Source of the DNA: a virus
Virus record (IMG/VR): IMGVR_UViG_3300045738_000477
Span: 1 to 36,937 of that record
Strand: one strand, 5' to 3'
Length of the DNA stretch: 36,937 nucleotides
In this document: positions 13,958-20,444 of the stretch, in pieces
Layout of the letters: each line of letters starts with the position of its first letter
Numbering within the stretch: position 1 is the stretch's first letter
Notes under the pieces: generated by a model
What the model saw: only the letters and a program-made list of their open reading frames with translations
Told to the model about the DNA's origin: nothing
Databases searched by the model: none
Translations under genes and position numbers: made by a program

Positions 13958-14302
13958 ATGAACAAGATAACAATAAACGGCAAAACAATTACACACTCAG
14001 GCCGTGGCAGTGTGTGTATAAGCAATAACAAAGTTACTATTGGTGGTGTTGATATAAAAGATTTAGACACTATCGAAGAAAAAACCATAAACATTGTCAT
14101 AGAAGGCAACGTTGAAAACATAATGACCGAAGATGCTGATATAACAGTAAACGGAACAGCCGGCACAGCAACCACTAAAAACGGCAATATTTCATGCCAT
14201 GACGTTAGCGGTGATGTGGAAACTAAGAACGGCAACATTATGTGTGGAAGCGTCCAGGGCGATGCGACTACAAAGAACGGCAATATTATGGGAGGTCGAT
14301 AA
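13958..14302 (+). CDS. Beta-ladder repeat protein, 114 aa
   Basis: A 114-residue protein, strand-rich from the start (MNKITINGKTITHSGRGSVC). The C-terminal half is built on a 16-residue repeat with KNGNI at each rung (three rungs: KNGNISC, KNGNIMC, KNGNIMG) separated by GDVET or GDATT. This predicts a small right-handed beta-helix or stacked beta ladder. Similar short phage proteins of unknown function occur in many temperate phages of gammaproteobacteria. No signal peptide. Possible self-assembling or scaffold role is inference only. Confidence 0.75.
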   Translation: MNKITINGKTITHSGRGSVCISNNKVTIGGVDIKDLDTIEEKTINIVIEGNVENIMTEDADITVNGTAGTATTKNGNISCHDVSGDVETKNGNIMCGSVQGDATTKNGNIMGGR

Positions 14303-14303
14303 A

Positions 14304-14861
14304 ATGAAGCGACCAACCAAAGAGCAAATAGAAGAAATGAAAGAGGGATTACCAGACCCTAGAAATTGGATGGGTGACTTTTACAAGGTGATTTGGCAAG
14401 ACCCCGAAGACTTAAAGCCCATTACCGCAAGGCGTGAACTTGAGCAAGCCGAGTCATACACTGTAGAACTGTTATTTAAAAGGGTTGTTAATTCATGCGG
14501 GTGTTGTATGAGTTGGGAGCTTGACGAAAGCTTTAAAGGCTTTTATGAGTTTATGGCAGAAGAGCCAAACACTCATAAGCAACCTGTAGATGAATATGGG
14601 ATCATTGGAATACTAAAGAAACATAACGCAGAAAGCGCCTTAAATGAAATTACAGCCGTTTTTGATAGGTTTTGCGAGTCTTATATGGGCTCAAGAGAAG
14701 AAATACGCAAAGGGGCCTTTACAGAGGTTAATTGCTATTTAATGACCGCACTTATTGAAGGGGAAGGGGACCCTAATATAATAGAATCAAAAATAACCGA
14801 GCTAGTAGACGCTTACAATAATTTATATACAGGTAAAACCCATGCTAATAAAACCAAATAA
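14304..14861 (+). CDS. Unknown acidic protein, 185 aa
   Basis: The start is at 14304 (MKRPTKEQIEEMKEGLPDPR), which has GGAGGT 7 bases upstream; an earlier in-frame ATG at 14199 lies inside the beta-ladder gene and is rejected. The product is acidic and mainly helical, with a CGCC tetrad (NSCGCCMSW) and a second half of amphipathic helices (AESALNEITAVFDRFCESYM). No family recognised. It is the last gene before the late control gap. Confidence 0.72.
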   Translation: MKRPTKEQIEEMKEGLPDPRNWMGDFYKVIWQDPEDLKPITARRELEQAESYTVELLFKRVVNSCGCCMSWELDESFKGFYEFMAEEPNTHKQPVDEYGIIGILKKHNAESALNEITAVFDRFCESYMGSREEIRKGAFTEVNCYLMTALIEGEGDPNIIESKITELVDAYNNLYTGKTHANKTK

Positions 14862-15256
14862 GATAATGACGGCGATAATAATTAAATATCCAATGCTCAT
14901 AGATAAGTATTTAGTGGAACATTAAAGAACATAACGGGACAACGCCGGAACAAAATAACGCTCTTAATCTAATTAAGGGCGTTTTTTATTGTTTATTGAT
15001 AAATTTAGGGTGAACAACGCGGAACAAATGACGGAACAATCAAAGTTGTAAGTTATTGATATTTAGTTGATGTTCTGTTTTAGCGGAACAATTGAAGGGG
15101 AATTATAACGATTTGCCCTGTTTATCGGCTCAATGTTCTTTTTCATATTGCTTAACATCACTTTATACTTTTAAATAGGAACAAATGAGGTTTAAGTTTT
15201 CTTAATACGACTTAAGCGAAAGGCACTCAAAAAGTTTATGGAGGTGAGTTGCAATA
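14862..15256 (+). promoter_or_regulatory. 395-bp non-coding late control region with clustered GGAACA motifs
   Basis: No credible ORF. GGAACA occurs at 14916, 14947, 15021, 15033, 15085 and 15178, and its complement-type TGTTCT at 15071 and 15134; related AGAACA, GGGACA and TGAACA copies lie between them. Two stretches (about 14935-14960 and 15009-15034) are imperfect direct repeats of each other. An intrinsic terminator sits at 14957-14990. Its place after Q and before the cargo and lysis genes suggests the late promoter, its terminator and a binding array; no convincing -10/-35 pair could be fixed by eye. Confidence 0.6.
14957..14990 (+). terminator. Intrinsic terminator, candidate late tR'
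   Basis: AACGCTCTTAAT, loop CTA, ATTAAGGGCGTT, then TTTT: a 12-bp stem with one G-U pair. The left arm contains CGCTCTTA (14959-14966), identical to lambda boxA. It ends the early operon and may also be the terminator Q overcomes. Confidence 0.85.
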
Positions 15257-15631
15257 ATGATGGAAAGTAACGTTAACAAAGCCAACGATTACGCACAGTT
15301 GCCAGATGGATTAACTGGCTTGCTTGAAAAGAATAAAGACGCTACGTTTTATGGCGTTGCTAGCGGTCGCTCAATGGAAGGTATTGGTATATTTGATGGT
15401 GATGTGCTTTTGATTGATAGGAGCTTAGACGTAAAGCCAGGCGATGTAGTTGTTGCTGTATTAAACGGTCAGTTTGTTTGCAAAATTGCTGACATTAGAA
15501 ATAATCAATTATTGTCCGCGAGCGATGAATACGAACCTTACAAACTCAAAGATGGTGACGAGTTCACTTTGGAAGGAGTAGTAAGCCGGTCTGTTCGCAT
15601 GTTCCGCCGAAATATTAAGGATAAATTGTAG
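15257..15631 (+). CDS. UmuD'/HumD-like S24 protein without DNA-binding domain
   Basis: A 124-residue S24-family protein. The catalytic Ser39 (SGRSMEG) and Lys76 (FVCKIAD) are 37 residues apart, exactly the spacing of UmuD (60 and 97). Only 38 residues precede Ser39, so it is almost the length of processed UmuD' and lacks the N-terminal arm with the Cys-Gly cleavage site. There is no helix-turn-helix. Phage P1 HumD is a known protein of this kind. No umuC follows. GGAGGTGA precedes the ATG by 9 bases; a second ATG follows immediately. It probably partners a host Y-family polymerase or modulates another S24 protein; this is inference. Confidence 0.82.
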   Translation: MMESNVNKANDYAQLPDGLTGLLEKNKDATFYGVASGRSMEGIGIFDGDVLLIDRSLDVKPGDVVVAVLNGQFVCKIADIRNNQLLSASDEYEPYKLKDGDEFTLEGVVSRSVRMFRRNIKDKL

Positions 15632-15637
15632 AGATAT

Positions 15638-16522
15638 ATGGAAAAGACAATACAACTACCAACTTCAAAATGGGATCGTGCGTTTACTGTTTCGTTTCAT
15701 CTTACGTGGATGATGCCCATCGCCTTATTATTAATCCAACTGATTAGTATTGGTAAATACATAAGCTTTGATGTTACTAACCCAAGTAATTGGAAAGAAG
15801 TTGATAAAGCTTTCTCAGTACCATTTGGTTCATTTCTTTTTATGGTAACTACAACTACGTTGATAGGATTATATACAAGAAGCCTACAAATCAGTGAGCA
15901 ATTAAGTTTGGCACGCGCCCAGCAGGAATTGTCGAATGAGCAGCTTTTACTTGCTCGAAAGCAGGCGGAAAGATACGAATCACAGCTAAACCTATCTTTA
16001 AAGAAAGAGAACTTTATGCTTTATATGGAGCATACAAAGCAGTTTCAAGAGCATTTGAACCAAATAATTAAATCGTCTAAAAGTGTATTTAGGGTAATTA
16101 AAAGCACTGATAAAGAAAGAGTGACTATTATTTATGGGCGGCTATATAGAAAAACGTTTCCAGAGAATACCCCTGTAGAAATGGGCAACTTGACATTAGA
16201 GTCAAAAGAACGGGCATTTGACTGTTGTAATCCTCCAATAAATACACGCATTTTAAAAAATTTAAAGCCGGATATGAGTGAGAGAGATATTGAGATTACA
16301 TTAAAAGGCTCGATGGAAAGATTGCTCGCAATAGGTATTTTTGTTAGGGCAAACTCAGATGCTGATGATATATTCAATATGCATTTTTTCATGCTAGATA
16401 TAATCATGGTTATGACTGCTCTTCAATCTATAGGGCTTGTGGGTCGAGAAGATGCAGACCACATAAAGAGTGAAACCATGAAATATCTAAAGCCGTTTTT
16501 TAAAGAGCCAGAGCGAGAGTGA
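15638..16522 (+). CDS. Two-TM coiled-coil membrane protein, retron Ec48/AbiC effector-like
   Basis: A 294-residue protein. TM1 is at about residues 22-42 (LTWMMPIALLLIQLISIG) and TM2 at about 62-82 (FGSFLFMVTTTTLIGLYTRS). A coiled coil follows (about 84-125, ISEQLSLARAQQELSNEQLL). The cytosolic domain has NFMLYMEHTKQFQEHLNQI and LYRKTFPENTP, reminiscent of the domain after the membrane hairpin in retron Ec48-type and AbiC-like effectors. It starts 6 bp after the HumD-like gene and is followed by two terminators. No reverse transcriptase is nearby. A prophage-encoded anti-phage or superinfection-exclusion effector is the best guess; the family match is by pattern memory and moderate. Confidence 0.6.
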   Translation: MEKTIQLPTSKWDRAFTVSFHLTWMMPIALLLIQLISIGKYISFDVTNPSNWKEVDKAFSVPFGSFLFMVTTTTLIGLYTRSLQISEQLSLARAQQELSNEQLLLARKQAERYESQLNLSLKKENFMLYMEHTKQFQEHLNQIIKSSKSVFRVIKSTDKERVTIIYGRLYRKTFPENTPVEMGNLTLESKERAFDCCNPPINTRILKNLKPDMSERDIEITLKGSMERLLAIGIFVRANSDADDIFNMHFFMLDIIMVMTALQSIGLVGREDADHIKSETMKYLKPFFKEPERE

Positions 16523-16532
16523 TAGAGCTTGC

Positions 16533-16570
16533 AAACCCCCCAAGATTGATATATCTTTTCACATGTTGAA
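16533..16570 (+). repeat. AAACCCCCCAA intergenic element, copy 1
   Basis: AAACCCCCCAA followed by an AT-rich TATATCTTTTCACATGTTG. A similar stretch lies at 36002-36040 (AAACCCCCCAA, then TAGTATTTCTACATAATGG). Both are in short gaps. Possibly a shared promoter or boundary element. Confidence 0.4.
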
Positions 16571-16571
16571 G

Positions 16572-16608
16572 AAATCCGCTTAGTTTATGACTGAGCGGAT
16601 TTTTTTTG
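16572..16608 (+). terminator. Intrinsic terminator after the cargo genes
   Basis: AATCCGCTTAG, a seven-base loop, CTGAGCGGATT, then a T-run of eight. One G-U pair in the stem. First of two tandem terminators between the membrane effector and endolysin. Confidence 0.92.
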
Positions 16609-16626
16609 CTCTATGCTACTTGCTTT

Positions 16627-16652
16627 GCCCGGTTTAACAGCCGGGCTTTTTT
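16627..16652 (+). terminator. Second tandem terminator before the lysis genes
   Basis: GCCCGG, an eight-base loop, CCGGGC, then TTTTTT. It lies 24 bp before the endolysin ATG, so without antitermination little lysis-gene transcript would form. Confidence 0.88.
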
Positions 16653-16675
16653 ATGCGCGAAACAAAAGGCTAACA

Positions 16676-17179
16676 ATGAAAGCAGGAAAGTTAATCGCAC
16701 TTGGTTTGTCTGGTGTACTTGCTGCAGCTGGCGTAACAGTGGCAACGTTTGAAGGTAAAGAGCTAACAGGTTATTTAGATCCAGTTGGCATTGAAACGGC
16801 TTGCTATGGTCATACTAAAACAGCTATAGCGGGAAAAGCCTACACAGAAGATGAATGCTTAGGCTTGTTGGCTCAAGACTTGGACGAGCATAACAGCATG
16901 CTAATGGACGCTGTGAACGTAGAGCTAAGTCAAGGCGAGCACATTGCTTACTTGTCATTTCATTACAATGTTGGCACAGCCAATTTCCGCCGAAGCTCAT
17001 TGTTACGTTATTTAAACGAAGGTCAACGCTTACGTGCATGTAATGAATTACCACGCTGGGTTTATGCGAAGGGCCAAAAATTACCGGGCTTAATCACTCG
17101 CAGAGAGCAAGAGCGTAAAATGTGTTTAGATGGTGTTAACAGTGCTAAAAATGATAACGACACTATTCAGCAGCATTGA
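16676..17179 (+). CDS. SAR endolysin, GH24 lysozyme
   Basis: The start is placed at 16676 (AAGG 6 bases upstream); an earlier in-frame ATG at 16613 overlaps the terminators and is rejected. The 167-residue protein begins MKAGKLIALGLSGVLAAAGV, a weakly hydrophobic, Gly/Ala-rich signal-arrest-release segment. The catalytic triad of T4/P21-type lysozymes follows: Glu26, Asp35 and Thr41 in FEGKELTGYLDP and GIETACYGHT, with 9- and 6-residue steps as in P21 R. It is exported by the host Sec system, held in the membrane, and cuts peptidoglycan after release. First gene of the lysis cassette. Confidence 0.93.
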   Translation: MKAGKLIALGLSGVLAAAGVTVATFEGKELTGYLDPVGIETACYGHTKTAIAGKAYTEDECLGLLAQDLDEHNSMLMDAVNVELSQGEHIAYLSFHYNVGTANFRRSSLLRYLNEGQRLRACNELPRWVYAKGQKLPGLITRREQERKMCLDGVNSAKNDNDTIQQH

Positions 17180-17576
17180 AAGAGCATTGATACTCGCGTT
17201 ATTGCTCGCACTAGCTTACGCAACGTACCAGCTTGCGCAGTCAGAAAGTGATTTAAACGCAGCGCACACAACAATCAAAACAAAAGACGCTCAACTCGAA
17301 ACGCTATCAATTCAAGCGGAGTACCTATCTCAAAGCGTCAAGCTATCAGAGCAGCAGAACCAAAAACTAATGCGTGAACGTGATTCAATCTCACGCATCA
17401 ACAGCGAATACGAGCGCAGAATAGAAATAATTACGTCTGAACTCGCAGTAACACAATTTGAAATCGACAGCTTGAGGGAGTCGCACAATGAAACTGTTAA
17501 AAAATGGGCTAATAACAGTATTCCTTGTGATGCTATCAGCTTGCTCAAGTACACAAGAACCGCAAACTGTAACTGA
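17130..17576 (+). CDS. Rz: Rz-like inner-membrane spanin
   Basis: A 148-residue i-spanin. An N-terminal membrane anchor (ERALILALLLALAYATYQLA, about residues 17-36) is followed by a long periplasmic coiled coil (KTKDAQLETLSIQAEYLSQS to NSEYERRIEIITSEL) and a C-terminal Cys-containing tip. It overlaps the endolysin by 50 bases in another frame. Ribosome binding sites are weak; the start could be 17151 (MITTLFSSIER), which would give a shorter cytoplasmic end. It pairs with the nested Rz1 lipoprotein to fuse inner and outer membranes at lysis. Confidence 0.85.
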   Translation: MVLTVLKMITTLFSSIERALILALLLALAYATYQLAQSESDLNAAHTTIKTKDAQLETLSIQAEYLSQSVKLSEQQNQKLMRERDSISRINSEYERRIEIITSELAVTQFEIDSLRESHNETVKKWANNSIPCDAISLLKYTRTANCN

Positions 17577-17769
17577 GATTATTGTTCAAACTCAGTACAA
17601 GTATGTTACGCCACCAAGCGAATATTTATCCCCTTGCGAAGTCAATCAAACAGTCATAGCAGACAATGCGGACTTGCTTAGCTATGCACAACTTTTAGAG
17701 GCATTAGTAGACCAATGCAATGAAAACATTAACCGAATCAAACAGTGGGCCAGTGAGAACAATGGATAA
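17488..17769 (+). CDS. Rz1: Rz1-like outer-membrane spanin lipoprotein
   Basis: A 93-residue lipoprotein that begins inside Rz in a different frame and runs past its end, the classic overlapping Rz/Rz1 arrangement. Signal peptide MKLLKNGLITVFLVMLSAC with lipobox LSAC and acylated Cys19. The mature part begins SSTQEPQ and continues to EYLSPCEVNQTVIADNADLL. It is less proline-rich than lambda Rz1 and somewhat longer. GAGGGAG lies upstream of its ATG. Confidence 0.88.
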   Translation: MKLLKNGLITVFLVMLSACSSTQEPQTVTEIIVQTQYKYVTPPSEYLSPCEVNQTVIADNADLLSYAQLLEALVDQCNENINRIKQWASENNG

Positions 17770-18034
17770 ATCAACAACAGTAGCAAGTTACACCGCAAGT
17801 ATTGGCACCGCTGCAGGCGGACTTTTATCGCTAAACACAATAGCGCTAATACTCGGCATAATTTTTACAGCCGCTACGTTTTTTATCAATTGGCGCAGTC
17901 AGAGCAAGCGATATACACTCGACTTGCAAAAAAGAGAGGAAGATGCTGAGTTTCATCGAGCCAGAATGGCAGAGCTTTTAAAAGATGACGAGCAAGCACT
18001 TAGTGAGCTCAAGGACTCTAACGGTGGCAAGTAG
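17762..18034 (+). CDS. HP1-type holin
   Basis: The start is taken at 17762 (MDKSTTVASYTASIGTAAGG), overlapping the Rz1 stop and preceded by GTGAGA; an in-frame ATG at 17720 would add residues lying within Rz1. The 90-residue protein has one clear hydrophobic segment (LNTIALILGIIFTAATFFI) with a weaker one before it, then a charged tail (RSQSKRYTLDLQKREED). The TTVASYTASIGT start and layout resemble HP1-family holins. With a SAR endolysin it may act as a pinholin. Position among lysis genes supports it. Confidence 0.8.
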   Translation: MDKSTTVASYTASIGTAAGGLLSLNTIALILGIIFTAATFFINWRSQSKRYTLDLQKREEDAEFHRARMAELLKDDEQALSELKDSNGGK

Positions 18035-18708
18035 TGTCAAAATGGGGCGATTTAAACGAGCTATTCCAAAAAGAGCATGGCGAAACAAAAATATCGTTGC
18101 GTGATTTTTGCGATAACAACAAATTAAACTACAGCACTGCGCGAAAGCATATAAGAACATCAAGAGCGGCGCCGCGCAAAGTAGTAAAAGATGAAGGGCA
18201 AAAGCTCACAAGAGCGCCTAACTTTAGGCATGGCGGTTATTCAAAGTATTTTAATGGCGATGTTAACGAACTTGTTGAAGCTACCACTTTAGAAGATGAA
18301 CTTGATCTTTGTCGTGCACGCATTCACATGGTCATGGAAGCTTTGCCAGGTATTCAAAATCTATTAGATGATCCTGACACTGACAATGACGCAAGAACAC
18401 GGCTTTATGAGTCGTTGTTCAAAGCAGAAAACGCACTTGATAGAAACATTACACGCGCAGAGTCGATAACTAAAACGCTATCAAGCATAGAAACAGATTC
18501 TTTAGCACGCGGTAAGTTGATTGCTGAAACAACACGCATCAAACAGCAAACAAAAGCACTTGTTAATGCTACTAAGCGCGGTAAACATCAGGCGGAAATT
18601 GCAGAGCATGAAGCAGCCAAAGCACGTAAAGAAGCTGGCGGCACTAGTAAGCTTGATGATTTCATTGATAAACGCACAGGCGGTTTAGATACCGTGGTTA
18701 GTCAGTAA
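18034..18708 (+). CDS. Terminase small subunit
   Basis: A 224-residue protein with a GTG start overlapping the holin stop. An N-terminal helix-turn-helix (SLRDFCDNNKLNYSTARKHI) precedes a basic linker, the motif APNFRHGGYSKYF seen in this terminase group, then long helices (residues about 85-190) that would form the oligomeric ring. It recognises the packaging site and recruits the large subunit. Its stop overlaps the large-subunit start (TAATG). Confidence 0.85.
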   Translation: MSKWGDLNELFQKEHGETKISLRDFCDNNKLNYSTARKHIRTSRAAPRKVVKDEGQKLTRAPNFRHGGYSKYFNGDVNELVEATTLEDELDLCRARIHMVMEALPGIQNLLDDPDTDNDARTRLYESLFKAENALDRNITRAESITKTLSSIETDSLARGKLIAETTRIKQQTKALVNATKRGKHQAEIAEHEAAKARKEAGGTSKLDDFIDKRTGGLDTVVSQ

Positions 18709-20441
18709 TGCAACCCAAACTAGCTAAATACCCTAAAAGCACCTGGTTAACACCAGAAGAACGCTTTGAACTAGACGAAGTTGAGCTATTAGAGCGTTGC
18801 GAGCCATACCTTGATTGTTGGTGGTGGCGAATAAACAACTTATACATCATTGCGGACGAGAAAGGCCGTGAAGTTTTATTTCGTTGTCGTATAGCGCAAA
18901 CCGTGTTGTTTATGACGATGTGGTTTTTAAACATCATCTTAAAAGCGCGTCAATTGGGGTTTAGTACAGCAATACAAGTTTTTATCCTGGATCATGCCAT
19001 GTTTAACGACAACAGGCAGTGCGGGGTAATCGCCCAGGGCAAGGACGAAGCGGGGGCAATATTCTCATCAAAGATATTGTATCCCTACGAGCGACTACCA
19101 AGTTGGTTAAAAACAGGTAAGCGCTCAGTTAAAAGTAAAACTGGCACCGGCATTAAGTTTAATAATGACTCATGGATTCGAGTTGCGGTTTCTTTTCGTT
19201 CGGGAACACTGCAGGTTTTACACGTATCTGAATACGGCAAAATATGCGCTAACTACCCATTACGAGCAGACGAGGTTCAGTCGGGCTCACTGAATGCGGT
19301 ACATGAAGGCTCTTATATTTTTATAGAGTCAACAGCAGAAGGCGCAAGCGGTAACTTCTTTGATATGTCAGTCGATGCGATGGAGCTTTTAGCGTCAGGC
19401 TTAATGCTTGGTCCGCAAGACTTTAAATTTCATTTTTATCCTTGGTTTGATGATCCCAAGTATGTAGCAGCAGTACCGCCGGGTGGCTTAAAGCTATCAA
19501 AGGAAAAAGCTAAATACTTTAAAGCGGTTGAGAAAGCTAACGGCGCAATACTCACAGACGAGCAAATTAGCTGGTACATAGGCAAGGAACGCAACCAAAA
19601 AGGCAAGATGAAGCAGGAATATCCATCTACACCGATGGAGGCTTTTTTAACATCAGGCCGCAAAGTATTTGATAGTGACGATTTAATGCGTGTCGAAGGG
19701 CGCTGCGTTAAGCCGTTACTCGTTTATGATCTTGAGCCATACACCGGCAACATGAAGAAAATGAACGGCAAGGTTGATTTAAACGCCAAAGGTAGCGATA
19801 AGCTGGCCCAATCAACACTCGGCTACCTGCTGATATGGGAATTACCAGACGAAAACGAGGACTACGCAATAGGAAGTGACGTAGCAGAAGGACTTGAACA
19901 CGGAGATAGAAGCTCATTAGACGTTGTTGCCAAATCGGATGGGCGACAGGTAGCACATTGGTTCGGTCATATAGACCCTAAGCGGTTTGCACACATAAAC
20001 AAGCATATCGGACTTATGTATAACAAGGCCTATATTGGCGTTGAGCGAAACAATCACGGTCATGCGACACTTCAAGAGCTTGTTGAGATTTACACAACGA
20101 GCCGGATTTACATGGAAGAACACATTGATCGCGAAGATACGGACGAAGAAACGCGCAAGGTAGGCTGGCACACAAGCGCACAATCAAAGCCAATTCTAAC
20201 CAGCGGGCTAGACGAACTGCTTACTCACGATAAAGACGGCATTGTTTGGCGCGGCACAGTTAATGAACTCAATACATTTGTTTACGACAAAAAAGGTCGC
20301 ATGGGCGCACAGCCTGGCGGGTTTGATGATCAGGTAATGAGCTATGCAATTGCGCAAGAAATGCGAGTAAGAATGCCTAAGCGATTAATTAAAGACAATA
20401 CACCAGCACCCCATAACCCTAACTCTTGGATGGCACGATAA
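18708..20441 (+). CDS. Terminase large subunit
   Basis: A 577-residue packaging motor. The ATPase domain has the variant Walker A KARQLGFST at residues 79-87, which replaces the usual GKS/T loop and is normal in this family. The C-terminal RNase H-like nuclease has its first acidic residue in YAIGSDVAEGLEHGD and a late one in PGGFDDQVMSYAIA. It translocates DNA into proheads and cuts concatemers. It lies between the small subunit and portal, the usual order. Whether packaging is headful or site-specific cannot be read here. Confidence 0.94.
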   Translation: MQPKLAKYPKSTWLTPEERFELDEVELLERCEPYLDCWWWRINNLYIIADEKGREVLFRCRIAQTVLFMTMWFLNIILKARQLGFSTAIQVFILDHAMFNDNRQCGVIAQGKDEAGAIFSSKILYPYERLPSWLKTGKRSVKSKTGTGIKFNNDSWIRVAVSFRSGTLQVLHVSEYGKICANYPLRADEVQSGSLNAVHEGSYIFIESTAEGASGNFFDMSVDAMELLASGLMLGPQDFKFHFYPWFDDPKYVAAVPPGGLKLSKEKAKYFKAVEKANGAILTDEQISWYIGKERNQKGKMKQEYPSTPMEAFLTSGRKVFDSDDLMRVEGRCVKPLLVYDLEPYTGNMKKMNGKVDLNAKGSDKLAQSTLGYLLIWELPDENEDYAIGSDVAEGLEHGDRSSLDVVAKSDGRQVAHWFGHIDPKRFAHINKHIGLMYNKAYIGVERNNHGHATLQELVEIYTTSRIYMEEHIDREDTDEETRKVGWHTSAQSKPILTSGLDELLTHDKDGIVWRGTVNELNTFVYDKKGRMGAQPGGFDDQVMSYAIAQEMRVRMPKRLIKDNTPAPHNPNSWMAR

Positions 20442-20444
20442 CAG

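Noticed and set aside
14199-14303. N-terminal extension of the 185-aa protein
   Set aside because: It overlaps the beta-ladder gene; the ATG at 14304 has a strong GGAGGT site.
14761-14768. KOPS-type GGGAAGGG that the RdgC-FtsK gamma fusion might read
   Set aside because: Only one copy noticed in the window, about what chance would give; no skew or cluster.
14862-15256. Retron ncRNA upstream of an Ec48-like effector
   Set aside because: No reverse transcriptase is visible in the window and no pair of a1/a2-type flanking inverted repeats was found; the gap is better explained as late control DNA.
15061-15256. LexA box upstream of the HumD-like gene
   Set aside because: CTGT occurrences (for example 15075) have no ACAG at the right distance.
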